Positions 5,771-5,883 of a stretch of 5,883 nt of DNA are shown here, piece by piece. This DNA is from an uncultured Kineosporia sp. Lineage in GTDB: Bacteria > Actinomycetota > Actinomycetes > Actinomycetales > Kineosporiaceae. How positions within the stretch are numbered: the stretch's first letter is position 1; the number at the start of each line of letters is the position of its first letter. A model generated the notes under the pieces. It made no database searches. It was given only the letters and a program-made list of their open reading frames with translations, and had not been told where the DNA came from. The DNA lies in contig CALMAR010000027.1 in the NCBI GenBank assembly GCA_937859855.1, forward strand, positions 1 to 5,883, written 5' to 3'. Made by a program: the position numbers and the translations under genes.

Positions 5771-5883
5771 GTTCTCCAGCGTGGTCAGGCGATAGTCGGT
5801 GTCGCCGCGCAGCTTGCTCATCGCCTGCTCGAGCTGGCGGATCCGGTAGTCGTTCTGCTCGGCCTGGCCGGTGATCGTGGCGA
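5747..5883 (-). CDS. Fragment resembling the N-terminal coiled coil of CpoB/YbgF (Tol-Pal), probably foreign to this locus
   Basis: The minus strand from the window end reads ATITGQAEQNDYRIRQLEQA, then MSKLRGDTDYRLTTLENAGG, then QPPAA. Ile, Leu, Met and Leu fall in a 3-4 heptad pattern, and a GQxEQN-Y--RQLE block is followed by DTDYRLTTLE and a Gly/Pro/Ala linker. This is the layout of the trimerising N-terminal domain of periplasmic CpoB/YbgF, and the wording recalls alphaproteobacterial forms. In this frame 40 of 41 codons (5759-5881) end in G or C, against 23 of 37 for the ModC frame over 5771-5881. The open frame continues leftward to about 5198, but there it is only the antisense of modC. 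Both ends of the gene are absent: start and signal peptide lie beyond the window, and the TPR part is not found. Assignment is from memory of the family and rests on about 45 residues. Confidence 0.55.
5754..5767. repeat. GC-rich inverted repeat at the ModC break point
   Basis: GGCGGC-TG-GCCGCC: two perfect 6-bp arms around a 2-base centre. It sits exactly where ModC similarity ends and minus-strand coding begins. No U-run follows, so I do not call it a terminator. Confidence 0.7.

Noticed and set aside
4927..5874. Plus-strand open frame of 315 residues overlapping modC
   Set aside because: Out of frame with the intact Walker A, signature and Walker B motifs; its Gly/Arg/Ala-rich product has no domain. 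The real modC frame begins at 4982 and has no stop inside the window.

Overview
This window comes from a high-GC actinobacterium. The genes have strong G/C preference at third codon positions, GTG and TTG starts predominate, one promoter looks leaderless, and the proteins belong to characteristic actinobacterial families. I cannot name a genus. The window opens inside the first gene and closes inside the last, so it may be a whole short contig.

Left half (about 1-2864, + strand): a two-gene lipid module. The first gene encodes a FAD-binding oxidoreductase of the TmsA/BfaA type. The second encodes a SAM-dependent methyltransferase of the cyclopropane-fatty-acid-synthase family, TmsB/BfaB type. 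From what is known of these families, TmsB methylates the cis-9 double bond of an oleoyl chain to give 10-methylene-stearate, and TmsA reduces this to 10-methylstearate (tuberculostearate), a branched membrane lipid of Actinobacteria. A gap of about 130 bp separates the genes. It holds two short perfect palindromes and a small hairpin.

Right half (about 2909-5770, + strand): a molybdate uptake operon. A promoter whose predicted start coincides with the first GTG (so probably leaderless) drives a small regulator made of a MerR/BldC-type helix-turn-helix and a Mop (TOBE) molybdate-binding domain. Then follow modA (molybdate-binding lipoprotein), modB (permease) and modC (ATPase, truncated). The genes overlap by a few bases and are probably translationally coupled. 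The likely logic is that the regulator senses cytoplasmic molybdate through its Mop domain and tunes its own operon, in place of a classical ModE.

Right edge (about 5746-5883): the most unusual part. ModC similarity stops near residue 255, before its TOBE domain. From there to the window end the coding signal switches to the minus strand, where a coiled-coil segment resembling the N-terminal domain of the Tol-Pal protein CpoB/YbgF of Gram-negative bacteria can be read. Actinobacteria lack Tol-Pal, and the switch sits on a GC-rich inverted repeat, so a chimeric join is the simplest explanation. I found no RNA gene, insertion sequence, CRISPR array or clearly new system. The genes are otherwise of known types.
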